Notes: generated by a model not told the origin, from the letters alone. A stretch of 64,000 nt of DNA from Asinibacterium sp. OR53 (GCF_000515315.1 NZ_KI911562.1:1570505-1634504), one strand, 5' to 3'. Shown: positions 14,034-23,952, counted from the stretch's first letter. Translations and numbers: made by a program.

Positions 14034-15101
14034 ATGCATACTTCAAAACTGGATTTCAATAGCAAGGATATGCAAAAGGTCATCCAGTTAATTGGCAAGA
14101 TAGATGCTTTTAAAGGACGATGGGGGAGCATTGAAAACAAGAGCGATCGTTATTTACGGGAACTAAGGAAAATTGCCACCATTGAAAGTATCGGTTCCTC
14201 AACGAGAATCGAAGGAGCTGTTTTGACAGACGAAGAAGTGCAACAATTGGTAAATAATATCAGGATCACGGAATTTAAAAGCAGGGATGAAGAAGAAGTA
14301 TTCGGCTATTATGAAGCCCTGGACATTATTTTAGATAATGCATCCAGCATTGAATTATCAGAGTCATACATACTGCAAATGCACGCCATTCTATTAAAGT
14401 ATAGCAGCAAAGACCAAAGACATAAAGGCGCATACAAGAATTTGCCCAACTCCGTTGTTGCTAATTACCCTGATGGTAATCAAAGAACCATATTCAATAC
14501 AACTGTACCCCACCTGACACAAAAGGAAATGCAGGAAATGATTGATTGGGTGAATACAGCTTTACAGCAATCGTCTGTTCATCCATTATTGGTCATTGGG
14601 CTATGCGTGTATGAATTCTTATCTATCCATCCTTTTCAGGATGGCAATGGAAGGACGTCGCGGTTACTTACAACATTATTATTACTGAGAACAGGATATG
14701 AATTTGCACAATACATCTCATTCGAACATATCATTGAAGAAAGAAAAAAAGAATACTACCGTGTATTAATGCACGATCAGCAGCTCAGGGGAACTGATAA
14801 AGAAATTATCAGTGAATGGATGCTGTTTTTTTTAAGTAGCCTTGAAATATTGATAGAGAAACTGGAAGCTAAGTATGCTTCTTACAAAGAACGGGGTAAC
14901 TACATAAATGAAAGACAGCAACAGATCATACAATACATTGAAGAAAAACAACCCGTTAAGTTGAATGATATTGTAAAAGGACTCCCCGATCTTTCCGTTC
15001 ACACCATTAAAAAAGACCTGCAATTGTTAGTTCAGCAACAGATGATTAGCAAAGCTGGTGAGAAGAAAGGCACGGTTTATATAAAACGATTAAATACGTG
15101 A
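14034..15101 (+). CDS. Fic family AMP-transferase with C-terminal winged helix
   Basis: 355 residues. The active-site loop is IHPFQDGNGRTSR (H199), an exact HPFxxGNGRxxR motif for AMP transfer to a hydroxyl side chain of a target protein. An inhibitory-helix motif STRIEG (56-61) fits the (S/T)xxxE(G/N) rule of self-inhibited Fic proteins, with the inhibitory helix N-terminal to the core. The C-terminus (KLNDIVKGLPDLSVHTIKKDLQLLVQQQMISKAGEKKGTVYI) is a winged helix. Strong direct repeats precede it. The target is unknown. It is convergent with the next gene, three bases away. Confidence 0.9.
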   Translation: MHTSKLDFNSKDMQKVIQLIGKIDAFKGRWGSIENKSDRYLRELRKIATIESIGSSTRIEGAVLTDEEVQQLVNNIRITEFKSRDEEEVFGYYEALDIILDNASSIELSESYILQMHAILLKYSSKDQRHKGAYKNLPNSVVANYPDGNQRTIFNTTVPHLTQKEMQEMIDWVNTALQQSSVHPLLVIGLCVYEFLSIHPFQDGNGRTSRLLTTLLLLRTGYEFAQYISFEHIIEERKKEYYRVLMHDQQLRGTDKEIISEWMLFFLSSLEILIEKLEAKYASYKERGNYINERQQQIIQYIEEKQPVKLNDIVKGLPDLSVHTIKKDLQLLVQQQMISKAGEKKGTVYIKRLNT

Positions 15102-15104
15102 TGT

Positions 15105-15977
15105 TTACTTTAAAAAATCATTCAGATAGCCTAATATAGTTTTCGTTTGCATCATCAGGGTAACATGCCCTTGTGAAGGAACAATGGCCAAATGCGATTT
15201 TGGCATCGGTGCTAAATCAGCAGCAACACCACCTCCCAATAATTGGTATGTTTTTGCCAACTCAATTTTATCCAGTCCGTCGTTGTCACCGGATATGATT
15301 AATACAGGGGCGGTAATTTTCGCAATCCTGGAATCACCGACATTGAATGGAACCTGGGCGAAAGCAAACATCTGCGTTAAAAACTTTCTCCATTTTGTTT
15401 TATCAGGCGCCACTGCATCGTATGCATCTTTTATGGGTGTGTTATCAAAAAATTCAGGCTTAAAATTTTTAAACCCGCCGTTTACTATGGGGAGCCAACC
15501 ATTGCTTTTATAGGTAGAAGAAATAATCACTAATTTTCTTAACCGTTTAGGACTTTGGACAGCAAACTGATAAGCCACAGAGCCACCCATACTATATCCT
15601 GCTACATCGGCACTGTCTATTTTCAGGTAATCCATCAGTTTTTCCACGTCACTTGCTAAAGTAGTTATTGATAATGCCCTGTCTGAAAACGGCGTATGTC
15701 CATGTCCTTGCATTTCAATGGCAATTACTTTCCTGGTTTTCGACAACTCAGGAATCAATTGGGCCCAGTTCATTTCAATGGTATAAAAAGCGCCATGCAG
15801 TAAAACAAGAGGTTTGCCCTCACCATATACTTCGTAATAAACTTTGATGCCATTCACAGGTGCGTAGCCACTAGCGGAAGGTTTGGTTTCTTGTCCGTTC
15901 GATTGAAAGGCTGCAGCTATAATAATTGCAATTAGCAATATTGATTTAAGTGAATTGGTTTTGAGTAAATTTTTCAT
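15105..15977 (-). CDS. Exported alpha/beta-hydrolase
   Basis: 290 residues with a signal peptide ending near FQSNGQ. The fold markers are LVLLHGAF (oxyanion region), the nucleophile elbow GYSMGG (S129), the acid in ISGDNDGLD and the histidine in PSQGHVTL. It is of the general esterase/haloperoxidase-like group; the substrate cannot be told. Monocistronic by position, reading away from the next gene. Confidence 0.85.
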   Translation of the reverse strand: MKNLLKTNSLKSILLIAIIIAAAFQSNGQETKPSASGYAPVNGIKVYYEVYGEGKPLVLLHGAFYTIEMNWAQLIPELSKTRKVIAIEMQGHGHTPFSDRALSITTLASDVEKLMDYLKIDSADVAGYSMGGSVAYQFAVQSPKRLRKLVIISSTYKSNGWLPIVNGGFKNFKPEFFDNTPIKDAYDAVAPDKTKWRKFLTQMFAFAQVPFNVGDSRIAKITAPVLIISGDNDGLDKIELAKTYQLLGGGVAADLAPMPKSHLAIVPSQGHVTLMMQTKTILGYLNDFLK

Positions 15978-16143
15978 AACACAGATTAACTTATAGTTTG
16001 AATTTTATTTACGGTACAAATATGGAAGATATTTGAGGATTTGGCGCTGTGTAAATACGACAAATTTAGGGCTGAATGCGACAGGGTTATTTGGAGGTAT
16101 TTGCGAAAGTGTTTATCTTAAGTTTTGTAAAAGCAAAAGTTAT

Positions 16144-16716
16144 ATGAGAAAGATAATTTCATTCATGCACATATCGCTTGACGGTTTTGTAGCAGGACCG
16201 AACGGAGAAATGAACTGGATCAAAGTTGATGAAGAAGTTTTTGATCATGTAGGTAAGCGGATTAGTGAAGGCGACACTGCATTATATGGCCGGGTAACTT
16301 ACCAGATGATGGAAAATTACTGGCCTACCGCAGGAGACAAGCCGGGAGCCTCCAAACACGATATTGAACATTCAAAGTGGTACAAAAAAGTTCACAAAGT
16401 TGTTTTATCAAAAACAATGAAAGATGCGGATTTGACTAACACAACAATTATAAGCGACAATCTTCCGGAGAGCATAAATGAAATAAAACAACAGCCTGGT
16501 GCAGACATCTTGCTTTTTGGCAGCCCAGAAGCAACACATTCATTGATTCAACTGGGCTTAATTGATGGCTACTGGCTGTTTGTTAATCCAATTGTTCTTG
16601 GAAAAGGCATTCCATTGTTTGTAGACATCAAAGACAAAATAAAACTAAAACTATTGTCTACCCGGCAATTTACTTCCGGGGTAACTGAACTGAATTACAC
16701 AGTGGACAGACCATAA
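16144..16716 (+). CDS. Dihydrofolate reductase-like (RibD C-terminal) protein
   Basis: 190 residues from ATG 16144; the frame is open far upstream but the family starts at MRKIISFMHISLDGFVAGPNGEMNWI. RibD_C domain proteins bind NADPH: LYGRVTYQMMENYWP, ADILLFGSPEATHSLIQLGLIDGYWLFVNPIVLGKG are conserved blocks. Function in the cell is unclear; many are stand-alone reductases of unknown substrate. A paralogue lies at 21429. Confidence 0.85.
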   Translation: MRKIISFMHISLDGFVAGPNGEMNWIKVDEEVFDHVGKRISEGDTALYGRVTYQMMENYWPTAGDKPGASKHDIEHSKWYKKVHKVVLSKTMKDADLTNTTIISDNLPESINEIKQQPGADILLFGSPEATHSLIQLGLIDGYWLFVNPIVLGKGIPLFVDIKDKIKLKLLSTRQFTSGVTELNYTVDRP

Positions 16717-16820
16717 AAACATACGCAATCGTTTGTGCAAAATAGTACAATAGCGATTCCAATGCCGTCAGCGAACTTTTTATTATTTAATAGGTACCTG
16801 TTTTCGTCTTGTTCGTCTTA

Positions 16821-16843
16821 GTGTTTTTAACACTCAAAAACAC
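16821..16843. terminator. Possible bidirectional terminator
   Basis: GTGTTTTT, 7-base loop, AAAAACAC, between two convergent genes. The stem is AT-rich and no long T-run follows, so it is weak. Confidence 0.35.
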
Positions 16844-16887
16844 AAAAAGATGAAAACACTTCGATTGTTAAGCCCTTGCAATTAAAT

Positions 16888-19038
16888 TTAAAGCCTGATC
16901 CTTACTCCCCCATTGGCAACAAAACCTTCAACAGGCGCATAAATATCCCTGAACGATGGATTGGCAAGTGTGCCCTGGTAAATGGTATCGAACCTGGTCT
17001 GCCTGGTATCGGTAATGTTCTCAAGGTTGAGAAAGACAGCAAAACGATGCCATGACCGTTCTCCCATCAATCCAATTGTCCAGTAAGATTTACCAAGCAT
17101 CCCATCGCCTAATTTTTGCGGACTGCAATAATACGCCTCCGCTCCAATCTTGAATTTTCCTTCTTTCTCATACATCAATACATTGTTCAGCCTGTGCCGG
17201 GCTGTTAAAGGATACCAGCTCTTTACATGATCGAAATGCGTATTCACATAAGCATAAGTATAACCCAGGAACAACTTGAAATCTCCATAAGTAATGCGCA
17301 CATTGCTTTCTGTTCCTTTGGTATCTATATACCCGTTGGCATTGATGAATTGGTAACTGCTGGCGCCCGTTGCAGTTAATACCAATGGCTTGTTGAGCCA
17401 GGTGTAAAAGAACAATTGATTAAATGAGATACCGGCATCGCCGATCTTTGTACGATAGTTCACATCCAGGCTGCCGCCTGATGAGCGTTCATTGACGGTG
17501 GTATTTTCATTGATGGGCAGGATATGCTGAAACTGCATGCGCTCTGCTTCTTCGGTGAACAGCGTAGGATTTTTGTAACCCATGCCGCCTCCCAGTCGCG
17601 CTGTGAGTGCAGGAGAAACTTTGAACAGAACAGCGACCCTGGGCAACCATTCAAAACCAAACTGCTTTACATAATCGCCCCGCAAACCTGTTTCAAAGGA
17701 AAGCTTTTTGATGGGTGTCCAGGTGTTCTGAATAAATGCGCCAAGGGTATGGTAATCATAGTTACGCAAGGGATCGTTGCCTTTCTCTTTAAAATCGTCG
17801 GTCAGGAAATTGGCTCCTGCTATCCATTGTGTGTATGCTCCTGAACGGTTGTAAACAGCTTCTGAAAAGGAAGATTGCTGCAAGCCGCTGAAAGCGTATG
17901 CGGGAATTTGAATCAAGCGGTTGAACCGGGTATAACTGTATTTGATAATCAGTTGTTCTTTGTTGCTGAGTTTATGTGTCAGCTGTGCCTGCGTGGAGAA
18001 TCGGTCGGTGTGGTTCTTTTCAAAATAACTTGGCGCTCCTTTTTCAATATAATCCATACTGCCGCCAGTGCGGTTTTCGGTGATATAGCCAAAGCCAATA
18101 TTGGCAGTTGTTCGATCACCATAAAAGAACAGGCGCGGTTGAATAGTATAACGTTCCGATTGAGGAATAGCTGTTAAGCCGATACCGGCGGGATCATACG
18201 CTTTGCTGGTATTCCCGGACCCAAAAACGGTTACGCCAATCTTTTTGAATCGCTGGCTGTAAAAACCACTGAGGTCAATACCTCCGGCAGAAGTTGCATT
18301 GCCCAGAAATGAGTGTTCTCTTTTCGCTGTGGGTGTTTTGGAAACCAGGTTCACCAGGCCAGCAATAGCGCCACCGCCATAAAGTGTAGAAGAGGAGCCC
18401 TTGATTACTTCTATTTGTTTGAGATCAAGCGGCGCTACCTGCATTAAACTCAATCCGCCGGAAAAGCCGGAATAGAGCGGAAACCCATCCCTGAGTATTT
18501 GTGTGTACCGGCCGTCCAGCCCCTGTATGCGGATACTGGAATTGTAAGAAGTGGCCGATGTTTGCTGCGTTTGGATACCGGTGCTTTCATTCAGGAGCAT
18601 CCGGATATCGCCGGGTTTCATGTTGCCTTTTTCTTCCAGTTCTTCTCCTGAAATGGTTTCCACCCTTGTGGGTATATCGCTGATGGTTCTGCTGGTTCGG
18701 GTAGCGGTTACCACCACTTCCTGTTCGTTGGCTTCCGCTTCTTTCAGCAGTATTTCCGTAAGTGTTGCAGCCGGTTGCGGAACAGCAACGGTGATGGATC
18801 GCTCTTCGAACCCCACAAAAGAGATGGTTATTTTGTAAGATCCTGCTGCTATATTGGTAAAGACGGCAATACCGCCGCTGTCAGATACAACGGATTTCTT
18901 AAGTGAGGGAATAGTTGCTGTTGCTCCGGCAAGCGGTTGCTTTTCTTCGTCTTTCTTTATTTGTAACCTGATCGTATGCTGCGCATAAATACCTGTACAG
19001 GCCAGGAACAACATACACACTAATAATGTGTGCCTCAT
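16888..19038 (-). CDS. TonB-dependent outer-membrane receptor
   Basis: 716 residues: signal peptide (ending GIYAQ), carboxypeptidase-like beta-sandwich domain (about 22-95), plug domain (VVVTATRTSRTISDIPTRVETISGEELEEKG... LYGGGAIAGLVNLVSK) and a 22-strand-type barrel ending in an aromatic-rich strand (FVANGGVRIRL). Energised by TonB, it would import a scarce ligand. The upstream Cys-rich DUF6660-like gene in the same orientation suggests a metal or metal complex as ligand; that part is inference. Confidence 0.9.
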   Translation of the reverse strand: MRHTLLVCMLFLACTGIYAQHTIRLQIKKDEEKQPLAGATATIPSLKKSVVSDSGGIAVFTNIAAGSYKITISFVGFEERSITVAVPQPAATLTEILLKEAEANEQEVVVTATRTSRTISDIPTRVETISGEELEEKGNMKPGDIRMLLNESTGIQTQQTSATSYNSSIRIQGLDGRYTQILRDGFPLYSGFSGGLSLMQVAPLDLKQIEVIKGSSSTLYGGGAIAGLVNLVSKTPTAKREHSFLGNATSAGGIDLSGFYSQRFKKIGVTVFGSGNTSKAYDPAGIGLTAIPQSERYTIQPRLFFYGDRTTANIGFGYITENRTGGSMDYIEKGAPSYFEKNHTDRFSTQAQLTHKLSNKEQLIIKYSYTRFNRLIQIPAYAFSGLQQSSFSEAVYNRSGAYTQWIAGANFLTDDFKEKGNDPLRNYDYHTLGAFIQNTWTPIKKLSFETGLRGDYVKQFGFEWLPRVAVLFKVSPALTARLGGGMGYKNPTLFTEEAERMQFQHILPINENTTVNERSSGGSLDVNYRTKIGDAGISFNQLFFYTWLNKPLVLTATGASSYQFINANGYIDTKGTESNVRITYGDFKLFLGYTYAYVNTHFDHVKSWYPLTARHRLNNVLMYEKEGKFKIGAEAYYCSPQKLGDGMLGKSYWTIGLMGERSWHRFAVFLNLENITDTRQTRFDTIYQGTLANPSFRDIYAPVEGFVANGGVRIRL

Positions 19039-19086
19039 ATTTATTGTTAAGGAAATTAATGGAATAAGGTGTACTGCAATGAGATA

Positions 19087-19395
19087 CTATGCCATTCGGG
19101 GAGGTTGTAAAAGCGAAGTTGTATAAGTGGAGAGAGCCGGATCAACGATCCTGGTATAATGTACCATTTTTTCTTCTGTGACCCTTGGGATCTCAACAAA
19201 AGCGGCGGCTGTCAATGTAAACCCTGCACAAGTGCCACAGGTAACGAAAGGAGAGCAATTGCATGCCGGTTTTTGATTGTTGCGGTTGGTGGGTTTTGCA
19301 GATAGTTCATCCCTGCAACAATCTTCCCTGCTGCAAGGATAAAAAGTTGCTGCAACGGTAACCAACAGTAAAAGGAATGCCATCCACTTTTTCAT
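19087..19395 (-). CDS. DUF6660-like Cys-rich exported protein
   Basis: 102 residues from ATG 19395 (the frame is open to 19458). An N-terminal hydrophobic helix (MKKWMAFLLLLVTVAATFYPC) is followed by cysteine clusters CSREDCCRD and CNCSPFVTCGTC. The 'CSPF.TC..C' pattern is that of DUF6660 proteins found before TonB receptors in Bacteroidota. It probably binds a metal in the periplasm. Same strand and 48 bases upstream of the receptor, so likely one transcript. Confidence 0.7.
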   Translation of the reverse strand: MKKWMAFLLLLVTVAATFYPCSREDCCRDELSAKPTNRNNQKPACNCSPFVTCGTCAGFTLTAAAFVEIPRVTEEKMVHYTRIVDPALSTYTTSLLQPPRMA

Positions 19396-19459
19396 TTCAG
19401 GGCAAAAATAGTTGAAATTGATCTGATGTAACGCTTTTAGAAAGTCGGGCATGATCATT

Positions 19460-20173
19460 TTAATAATTTAGATCAAAAACATTTGGTCCATTTTTAGTAC
19501 ATATTAGAGAGTCGGTTTGTTTTTTTGATGGCCCGGCAACAATTGTTTTCCACCAGGCTATTCTTGTATAAATACCTACAGGCGTGGTTACGCTAAAAGT
19601 TGTGTCTTTTGCAAATTGCGGCCCTCTAATAATATAATCTGTAGAACTCCAATTAAGGAAAGAATGATCGACTGAAAAATAATCGAAACTATCGGAAAAT
19701 ATTCTATGAAGCCTGATGGTTAAATACGTTTTTAGATAGGACCCAAATTTTAAATCTTGTAGTCCATTTAAATTGAAGTCATACATATCTTCTTCATGAA
19801 AATTTTGCCCGCCGAGACCATATGGACTCATTAAATAGCTTGTGTCGATAGGGGCCCTGACACTTAAAAAATAATTTCTGAAAAAAGTGGTGTCGATTGT
19901 TCTATTGAAGTTAAACCTTCCATCATTATCCGTTTCTCCTGAAGCTACTTTGTATACTATACATCCCCAACAATAAGCTTTACGAAACCAACTTACTTCC
20001 ACCGGAACGTTTGCTAAGGCAACATTACTTGTCTTTACATAAATTCTACCACTTATGTTGATGGTTACACAATTTCCTCTGCATGGGGGTTGATCTTTTT
20101 TGCAAGTGCCTTTGAGTGAAGCCAGGACAATAAAAAATATAAGTACTTTAAAATATTTTGTTTGTAGAGTCAT
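19460..20173 (-). CDS. Exported hypothetical protein
   Basis: 237 residues from ATG 20173. A hydrophobic N-terminus (YFKVLIFFIVLASLKGTC) suggests export, possibly as a lipoprotein although the lipobox is poor. The mature part, with VTINISGRIYVKTSNVALANVPVEVSW... and GETDNDGRFNFNRTID, looks like a beta-sandwich of carboxypeptidase-regulatory type. Function not known. It follows the thioredoxin-like gene at a distance of 31 bases on the same strand. Confidence 0.6.
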   Translation of the reverse strand: MTLQTKYFKVLIFFIVLASLKGTCKKDQPPCRGNCVTINISGRIYVKTSNVALANVPVEVSWFRKAYCWGCIVYKVASGETDNDGRFNFNRTIDTTFFRNYFLSVRAPIDTSYLMSPYGLGGQNFHEEDMYDFNLNGLQDLKFGSYLKTYLTIRLHRIFSDSFDYFSVDHSFLNWSSTDYIIRGPQFAKDTTFSVTTPVGIYTRIAWWKTIVAGPSKKQTDSLICTKNGPNVFDLNY

Positions 20174-20204
20174 ACTAAATAGATACTGGAAGTTTTTAAA
20201 ATGC

Positions 20205-21272
20205 TCATGGGAATAGTTCAACCAGCTTTTGATCAAGTTTACTGTCATCATCAGACCCCAGGTATTTGCCGATGATCTTACCGGAAGGATCTATGAGGAA
20301 TTTAGTAGGAAACGAAGTGACAAAATATTGGTCGGATATTTTTTTATAAACAGGATCGTTTTTTAACTCAGACCGCACATGAATAAACATTTGTGTGGCA
20401 TCTTTTGCAATGGCCTCTTTCCAGGGTTTGTCAGACTCATCATTTTCATGTGCTACTGCTATAACTGCCAGTCTCCGATCTTTATATTTTTTATACACCT
20501 CTTTCATGTGCGGCATGCCTTCCCTGCAGGGGGCACACCAGCTTCCCCAGAAATCCAATAATACATACTTTCCTCTGAAGTGCTCGAGGTTTACTGTTTT
20601 CCCATTAACATCAACCGTTCGGAACAGGCCGGCCGTTGTTCCAACGGCTGTCTCCATTTTTTTTCTTATGAAAGTGCTCAATTCCACCCCTGTATGGGTT
20701 CCTTTAAAAGTCGGAGATAATATGTTGAATAATGAAATAACAGAATCAATAGGCCACCAGCCTTTATATCCATTAAGATTGGAAAGACTGACAAAGGAAC
20801 CTGGATGATCCCGTATGAAAGCCCTGGTGGCGTTTGAATAACTCTCAAATTTCGTAGGGCTATTGGACTTGATTGTATCACAATACCTGCCCAATAATTT
20901 TGTTTCGTTCTGCGTTTTTGATCCGGTAAATTTTGCTTTTAAAAATTCGTTGTAGGTAACATTAACTTCCATCGTTACCGGTTCAAGATAAAAGGAAATG
21001 ATGTTGAGATTTTCATCATCAGGAATGATTTGTTTGTTCGCTTTAAAAATGGCAAGTGTGGGCTCATTGATATGCCCTCTGAACTGAAATTGCCCGTTTT
21101 GAATGGCCGCGCTGTCTAAAATAGAAACCCCTTCATTGTTGGTATAGCGCAGGTATAAATGAGAAGTTTGTGGGTTTTCGATGATGCCATTTAAAATAAA
21201 CTCGCCTGTCTTTTTTTGTGCTTTGAGAACAACGGCAAACAGGATAAAGACTGACAGCAATAGTTTTCTCAT
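20205..21272 (-). CDS. TlpA/ResA-like thiol-disulfide oxidoreductase with DUF4369 domain
   Basis: 355 residues: signal peptide, N-terminal DUF4369-type beta domain (GEFILNGIIENPQTSHLYLRYTNNEG), and a C-terminal thioredoxin-like domain with the active site DFWGSWCAPCREGMPHM (about 240-256). Such proteins reduce or oxidise disulfides in the periplasm. Position before an exported Cys-containing protein and the DUF6660/TonB pair fits a shared periplasmic role. Confidence 0.85.
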   Translation of the reverse strand: MRKLLLSVFILFAVVLKAQKKTGEFILNGIIENPQTSHLYLRYTNNEGVSILDSAAIQNGQFQFRGHINEPTLAIFKANKQIIPDDENLNIISFYLEPVTMEVNVTYNEFLKAKFTGSKTQNETKLLGRYCDTIKSNSPTKFESYSNATRAFIRDHPGSFVSLSNLNGYKGWWPIDSVISLFNILSPTFKGTHTGVELSTFIRKKMETAVGTTAGLFRTVDVNGKTVNLEHFRGKYVLLDFWGSWCAPCREGMPHMKEVYKKYKDRRLAVIAVAHENDESDKPWKEAIAKDATQMFIHVRSELKNDPVYKKISDQYFVTSFPTKFLIDPSGKIIGKYLGSDDDSKLDQKLVELFP

Positions 21273-21428
21273 AACAGTATCGATATGTTCTTAAATATAA
21301 ATCATTTCTGGCAAACGAGGCTAGATAAGAATCTGTCAATCTCCTTATGAAAGCCGATAAATATTCATTAGCTTTTAAGCGTAAAAAACTGATACTATAC
21401 ACTCATTTAACCTTACAAAAAAAGGTTT

Positions 21429-21995
21429 ATGCGAAAAATTATCGTAACCGAATTCATCACCCTCGATGGTGTTGTGGAAGCGCCCGGCGGTAATGAAACG
21501 CCGCATCCTCATGGTGGGTGGCAATTTAATTACAATGCCCCGGAAACCGGACAGTACAAGGTAGATGAGCTTGCCAGTGTAGACACCTTATTGTTGGGTA
21601 AAAACACCTATGAATTATTCGCCGGATACTGGCCCAGCCAGACTGGCGGCGGATTTGCCGACTGCATCAACCGTTATCCGAAATATGTGGTATCTCATAG
21701 CCTGCAAAAAACAGAGTGGAACAACAGCCATATCCTGCGCGACGTTGCCAAAGATGTTGCCGCACTTAAGAAAACCGATGGAGGAGATATCCTTGTTTAT
21801 GGAAGTGCCACACTCGTAAAAGCGTTGCTTCACCACGATCTTGTAGACGAGTTACGGCTGATGGTATTTCCACTCTCGATAGGCGGTGGATTGAGGCTCT
21901 TCGAAGACAACCGGGCATTAAAGAAATTCGAACTCAAACATTCACAAACGATCAACAACGGCGTTCTTATCCTAGAATATCAACCGGTCAAGTGA
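21429..21995 (+). CDS. Dihydrofolate reductase-like (RibD C-terminal) protein, second copy
   Basis: 188 residues (MRKIIVTEFITLDGVVEAPGGNETPHPHGGW). Same family as 16144, with LLLGKNTYELFAGYWPSQ, DILVYGSATLVKALLHHDLVDELRLMVFPLSIGGGLRLF and the closing beta-strand. NADPH-binding reductase fold; substrate unknown. The two proteins share only modest identity, so they are not a recent duplication. Confidence 0.85.
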   Translation: MRKIIVTEFITLDGVVEAPGGNETPHPHGGWQFNYNAPETGQYKVDELASVDTLLLGKNTYELFAGYWPSQTGGGFADCINRYPKYVVSHSLQKTEWNNSHILRDVAKDVAALKKTDGGDILVYGSATLVKALLHHDLVDELRLMVFPLSIGGGLRLFEDNRALKKFELKHSQTINNGVLILEYQPVK

Positions 21996-22033
21996 TCCAA
22001 CATATAGAGGTCATCAGCAGGCAGTGACTTTTA

Positions 22034-22252
22034 TTACCCATGATGAAAACTATTTTGAAGCGCGCCGGTAATTAATGCTGTTAAGCCTGCTAATGCATGT
22101 GGAAGTATCCACCATCTTACATTAAAATACTATTTCGCTAAATCGGAAGCCGGGTTGAAAAGGAACCTGTCAACAGTAATAAAGACAAAGACAAATGCTA
22201 TACCCAGTAGCAATAATAGGAAGTGCTTGGTTTTAAAGGAGTAGGTTGTCAT
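22034..22252 (-). pseudogene. Remnant of a DUF2306-like membrane protein
   Basis: From ATG 22252 the frame codes MTTYSFKTKHFLLLLLGIAF...LFNPASDLAK, meets an in-frame TAG at 22130-22132, then goes on as YFNVRWWILPHALAGLTALITGALQ to a TAA at 22034. A first membrane helix, then 'NPW...HI..gg.AlltGalQ', is how DUF2306 membrane proteins begin, but those have several more helices. So it is broken twice: by the inner stop and by loss of the rest. This fills most of the gap 21996-22407. Confidence 0.55.
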
Positions 22253-22407
22253 AATCAGGGTTATTTGTAATTATAATAAATTTATTCAGTATTTTATAGC
22301 ATACAAGTGCTGGCTGGCTTTAATTCGCAATTCACGAATCGTGAATTAGCTTTGAGTTAAGAGCTTCATTGTCAAATAAATAGAAGATTATTCAGGTGAA
22401 ATTTTAA

Positions 22408-23463
22408 ATGAACATGACAGGTATAGAAGTAAAAAAGGCAACACGCAATGATATTGAGCAATTGCAAAGCATTGGCAGGCAAACTTTTTATGAAACATTC
22501 TCGGTATGGAACACCGAAGAAAATATGACGAAATATTTGGAAGAAAATTTTTCTTCGGAGAAGCTGACTGCCGAATTGAACGATAAAAATGCTGAGTTTT
22601 ATTTTGCCCTGCTTGACAATAAAGTGATTGGTTATCTGAAACTGAACTTCAGGCAATCACAGACAGAGATAAAAGACGCTGACGCACTTGAAATAGAACG
22701 AATCTATGTATTGCAGGCGTTCCATGGCAAGAAAATCGGGCAAGTACTTTACGAAAAAGCAATCCAGGTAGCTGACCTGATGAATGCTCATTATGTTTGG
22801 TTGGGTGTTTGGGAAGAAAACAAAAAAGCCATCAGTTTTTACAGGAAAAACGGCTTTGTGGAGTTTGATAAACATATCTTCAAACTAGGCAATGATGAGC
22901 AGACAGATATCATGATGAAAAAAATGTTGATCCCGTTCAACATGCAACCTGTATTAGAGAATAAACAAATAGCCCTTTACCCATTGCAGGATGATGATTT
23001 TGAAGATCTATATGCGGTAGCTTCCGACCCCAAAATATGGGAGCAACATCCCAATAAGGACCGTTGGAAAAAGGAGGTGTTCAAAATATTTTTTGATGGT
23101 GCAATACGAAGCAAGGGCGCATTTAAAATAGTAGACAAAACCACAGGAAAAGTGATCGGCAGTACCCGGATATATGATTACAATAGGCAGGAAAGCAGCT
23201 TGCTGATCGGATATACTTTTTACGGAACAGCTTATTGGGGAAAAGGCATCAACCATGCTGTTAAAACAATGATGCTGGATTATGTTTTTAAGTTTGTTTC
23301 AAAAGTATATTTCCATATTGGCGCGGGCAATATCCGTTCTCAAATAGCCATTGGCCGTTTGGGGGCAACCAAAGTAGCCGAGCAGGAAGTGGCTTATTTC
23401 GGTGAAGCGCCCAAGTTGAATTTTGTATATGAGATCACTAAAGAAAACTGGAATTTGAATTAA
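22408..23463 (+). CDS. Two-domain GNAT acetyltransferase
   Basis: 351 residues holding two complete GNAT domains. The first (5-170) is of the N-acetyltransferase/PaiA-like type, with IERIYVLQAFHGKKIGQVLYEKA as the acetyl-CoA loop and AISFYRKNGF near its end. The second (about 175-350) resembles RimJ/RimL enzymes: LLIGYTFYGTAYWGKGINHAVKTMMLDYVF and AIGRLGATK. These are usually separate proteins. Substrates are unknown. A frame-preserving gene fusion is the simplest account. Confidence 0.85.
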   Translation: MNMTGIEVKKATRNDIEQLQSIGRQTFYETFSVWNTEENMTKYLEENFSSEKLTAELNDKNAEFYFALLDNKVIGYLKLNFRQSQTEIKDADALEIERIYVLQAFHGKKIGQVLYEKAIQVADLMNAHYVWLGVWEENKKAISFYRKNGFVEFDKHIFKLGNDEQTDIMMKKMLIPFNMQPVLENKQIALYPLQDDDFEDLYAVASDPKIWEQHPNKDRWKKEVFKIFFDGAIRSKGAFKIVDKTTGKVIGSTRIYDYNRQESSLLIGYTFYGTAYWGKGINHAVKTMMLDYVFKFVSKVYFHIGAGNIRSQIAIGRLGATKVAEQEVAYFGEAPKLNFVYEITKENWNLN

Positions 23464-23535
23464 ATGAAGTTGTAGAAGATCGGTTCTTCTGAAAGACATT
23501 GAACGGCGAAGCTACTCCGGAGATCTGTAATACGA

Positions 23536-23952
23536 CTACCCCATGCCTACACCAATGGTATCTTTATCCCAGATAGAAGCGCATGTATTGATGCCTGCAT
23601 CTGAATAGATCCCGGCTTTCAATCCTTTTGCATGAATATAATCGGCTAACTTTTTCATTCCTCCCGGGAAGCGGACAGGATGCGGTTTGATATTTCCCTT
23701 TTCATCCCTTCCGCCAAAATAACCATCATCTATATTGATGAACGAATAGCCGGCCTGCTTCATACCGCTGGATACCAAAGCATCTGCCTGCTTTTTGATA
23801 AGCGCTTCATTGATCCCCACCCTGAAATTATTCCAGCTAGACCAGCCCATGATGGGAGTCAGTCGATGGTGATAATCCGGCTGCACCTGCGCGAGGGAGC
23901 TATTGAATATTGACAGGCCTAGCAGGAGTGAAGTAACAGAAGCTATTCGCAT
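23536..23952 (-). pseudogene. Truncated GH27 alpha-galactosidase
   Basis: Signal peptide followed by PIMGWSSWNNFRVGINEALIKKQADALVSSGMKQAGYSFINIDDGYF and GLKAGIYSDAGINTC, the start of the GH27 barrel. Family members go on for at least 250 more residues with the catalytic aspartates (after the GLYGH segment), but here the frame ends after DTIGVGMG. DNA past the break (23464-23535) shows no trace of the rest. It cannot be an active enzyme. Confidence 0.85.

Noticed and set aside
23530..23545. TAATACGACT, the first ten bases of the T7 promoter
   Set aside because: The match ends after ten bases and nothing else of the promoter or of a cloning vector is present; a chance hit at the edge of the GH27 remnant.
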